Shown: in pieces, positions 62,967-64,000 of the stretch
Position numbering within the stretch: the first letter of the stretch is position 1
How the letters are laid out: every line of letters starts with the position of its first letter
NCBI GenBank assembly: GCA_008729055.1
Contig: SDUX01000008.1
Span: 2,542,001-2,606,000 of the forward strand
Source of the DNA: Pyropia haitanensis
Lineage: Eukaryota > Rhodophyta > Bangiophyceae > Bangiales > Bangiaceae
Reading direction: 5' to 3'
DNA: 64,000 nucleotides
Position numbers and translations under genes: made by a program
The notes under the pieces: model-generated
Database searches by the model: none
Told to the model about the DNA's origin: nothing
The model's input: the letters and a program-made list of their open reading frames with translations, nothing else

Positions 62967-64000
62967 CTACATCGAGTAGGTGGAGCTCGCATCCGAGCCC
63001 GCACGCTCAAACCGCCCGTCGTGGGCCCCCGCCGCATCCGCCGTCCCAGCCGCCGTCAAGCCGAGCGCGCCACCCGACGACCGCCCATACACGTCGCGGA
63101 GGATGGCGTCAGGCGCACCCGCCGTGCCGGCCGCCGCCGCCGGCACGCCCAGCGGGCCCAACGACGACGACAGATCGCTCTCGGCCGCCACCGACACGGC
63201 TTGCGCGCGCACCGCCGCGCCGGCGAGCACCACCACCACCAGCGCAACAATGACCGCACCCGCGATCAGGCCCACCGCCAGCGTCGACAGCCCGCCCACC
63301 GCGTCGGCAGACGCGCCGCCGCCGCCGCCGCCGCTGCCCGGCGCCATCGACACGGCCTCGAGGTGGAGGCCAGCAGGTGCCAGCCGCACCGCCCGCGCGA
63401 CCGCCCCCGACGAGACCGCGGCGGCCATGGCGGTCTGCGCGGCGTCCGCGTCCGCCGGCGCCACCCGCACGTACACCGTCTGGACCGCGGCGCCGGCGGC
63501 GGCCGGCGCGGCCGAGCCGGCTACGCCCACCGTCGCGACCGCGTCGGCGGGGACGCCCGCCGCGGTCGCCAGCGCGGCCGCCACCCCCCCCGCCTTGGAC
63601 GCGGAAAACCGGGCCGGCGTGTACACGTCGAGCCGCACCGCAACGGCGAGCGTCGCCGCCCGCGCCGCCGTCGCGGCCGCCACAAAGTCGGTGCCATTGG
63701 CCACCGCCGTCGTCGCGAGGCGCCCATCCCCAAACGCCACCCGCAGGCCGGCCGCCCCCCCTCCGGGCGCCACGTCGGCCGACTGGACCGCCGTGACGCC
63801 GTCGCACACCACCGCGCTATCATTGTGGACCGAAAAGGCCGGCCCGCCGGCGGTGCGGAAGACCAGCTCCTGGTCGGCCGCCCCAAACGTGCACGCCTCC
63901 CGCACCAGCGGCGACGTCGCGCCCGCCACCGTCCACCCGCACGCGCCGACGTCGCCCCCATACACGGGCGCGTTGAACGCAGACAGGCCGACCAGCTCGC
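62927..64000 (-). repeat. Inverted duplication, right arm (runs off the window)
   Basis: Reverse complement of 48,802-49,875. The repeat reaches the last base of the window, so its full extent is unknown. Confidence 0.93.
62967..64000 (-). CDS. Surface-type single-pass membrane protein, paralogue C, 5' end outside window
   Basis: C-terminal 343 residues of a third family member, reading GELVGLSAFNAPVYGGDVGA at the window edge to SSTYSM at the stop. It differs from paralogue B at four residues: FSVHN for FSAHN, GVPAD for GVAAD, VPAAAAG for VPAATAG, and AAGTAD for AAGAAD. The membrane helix and tail motifs (LGVPAA, ILRDVYGRSS) are intact. The start and signal peptide lie beyond 64,000. Confidence 0.88.
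   Translation of the reverse strand, partial: ELVGLSAFNAPVYGGDVGACGWTVAGATSPLVREACTFGAADQELVFRTAGGPAFSVHNDSAVVCDGVTAVQSADVAPGGGAAGLRVAFGDGRLATTAVANGTDFVAAATAARAATLAVAVRLDVYTPARFSASKAGGVAAALATAAGVPADAVATVGVAGSAAPAAAGAAVQTVYVRVAPADADAAQTAMAAAVSSGAVARAVRLAPAGLHLEAVSMAPGSGGGGGGASADAVGGLSTLAVGLIAGAVIVALVVVVLAGAAVRAQAVSVAAESDLSSSLGPLGVPAAAAGTAGAPDAILRDVYGRSSGGALGLTAAGTADAAGAHDGRFERAGSDASSTYSM

Noticed and set aside
1..64000. tRNA and rRNA genes
   Set aside because: No cloverleaf with a TTCRANY box or conserved rRNA core was noticed. A covariance-model scan would be needed to exclude them fully.

Overview
The window looks like nuclear DNA of a very GC-rich eukaryotic alga with few introns. Every gene recognised uses G or C at almost all third codon positions. 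Proteins are rich in Ala, Gly, Arg and Pro, genes lie on both strands without operon spacing, and three genes carry one short spliceosomal intron each (206, 297 and 229 bp, all phase 0, GT..AG). A bangiophyte red alga of the Porphyra/Pyropia type fits best. That is an inference from composition and gene structure, not from a marker gene.

Layout. 1-3.6 kb: no recognisable gene. 3.6-4.9 kb (-): bZIP-like regulator. 5-10.5 kb: gene-poor, ending in an extreme GC block. 10.5-12.6 kb (+): M3B oligoendopeptidase F-type metallopeptidase. 13.3-15.5 kb (-): FAD amine oxidase-like protein with an N-terminal hydrophobic leader. 16.3-18 kb: low-GC island with a broken PIF/Harbinger transposase and fold-back repeats. 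19.7-21.8 kb (-): folate/biopterin (BT1) transporter. 22.6-25.3 kb (-): NT-C2 plus coiled-coil protein. 26.6-29.3 kb (+): 2H phosphodiesterase/R3H-like gene that changes frame at poly-C/poly-G runs. 30.4-31.8 kb (-): MgtC/SapB-like membrane protein. 33-39 kb: minisatellite, a broken zinc-finger reading frame and GC-rich simple sequence. 39.3-41.0 kb (+): disordered Gly/Ala-rich protein. 41.9-42.1 kb (-): possible 76-aa membrane protein. 42.2-43.6 kb: tandem repeats and a G-tract.

44-64 kb holds the most unusual content. Two tandem paralogues (43,955-46,099 and 47,655-49,835, +) encode single-pass surface-type proteins with a signal peptide, a Cys-containing ectodomain, one transmembrane helix and a short tail. 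The tail motifs LRDVYGRS and SSTYS are shared. A third copy (62,967 to the window end, -) is almost identical to the second over the part seen, in inverted orientation. The second and third copies each converge on a small gene (50,287-50,985 - and 62,013-62,606 +) from a second unrecognised family with a VD-EID-LEGAGWW motif. This makes an inverted duplication of a two-gene module. Between the arms lies an intronless 1,706-aa heparinase II/III-like protein with two LamG-like domains (53,077-58,197, -).

No rRNA, tRNA, CRISPR array or prokaryotic operon was seen. Several starts were moved to the first plausible ATG. Intron-exon models are supported by frame and by family sequence, not by transcripts. 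Long G and C homopolymers (up to about 29 nt) make frame and assembly errors likely in the GC blocks.
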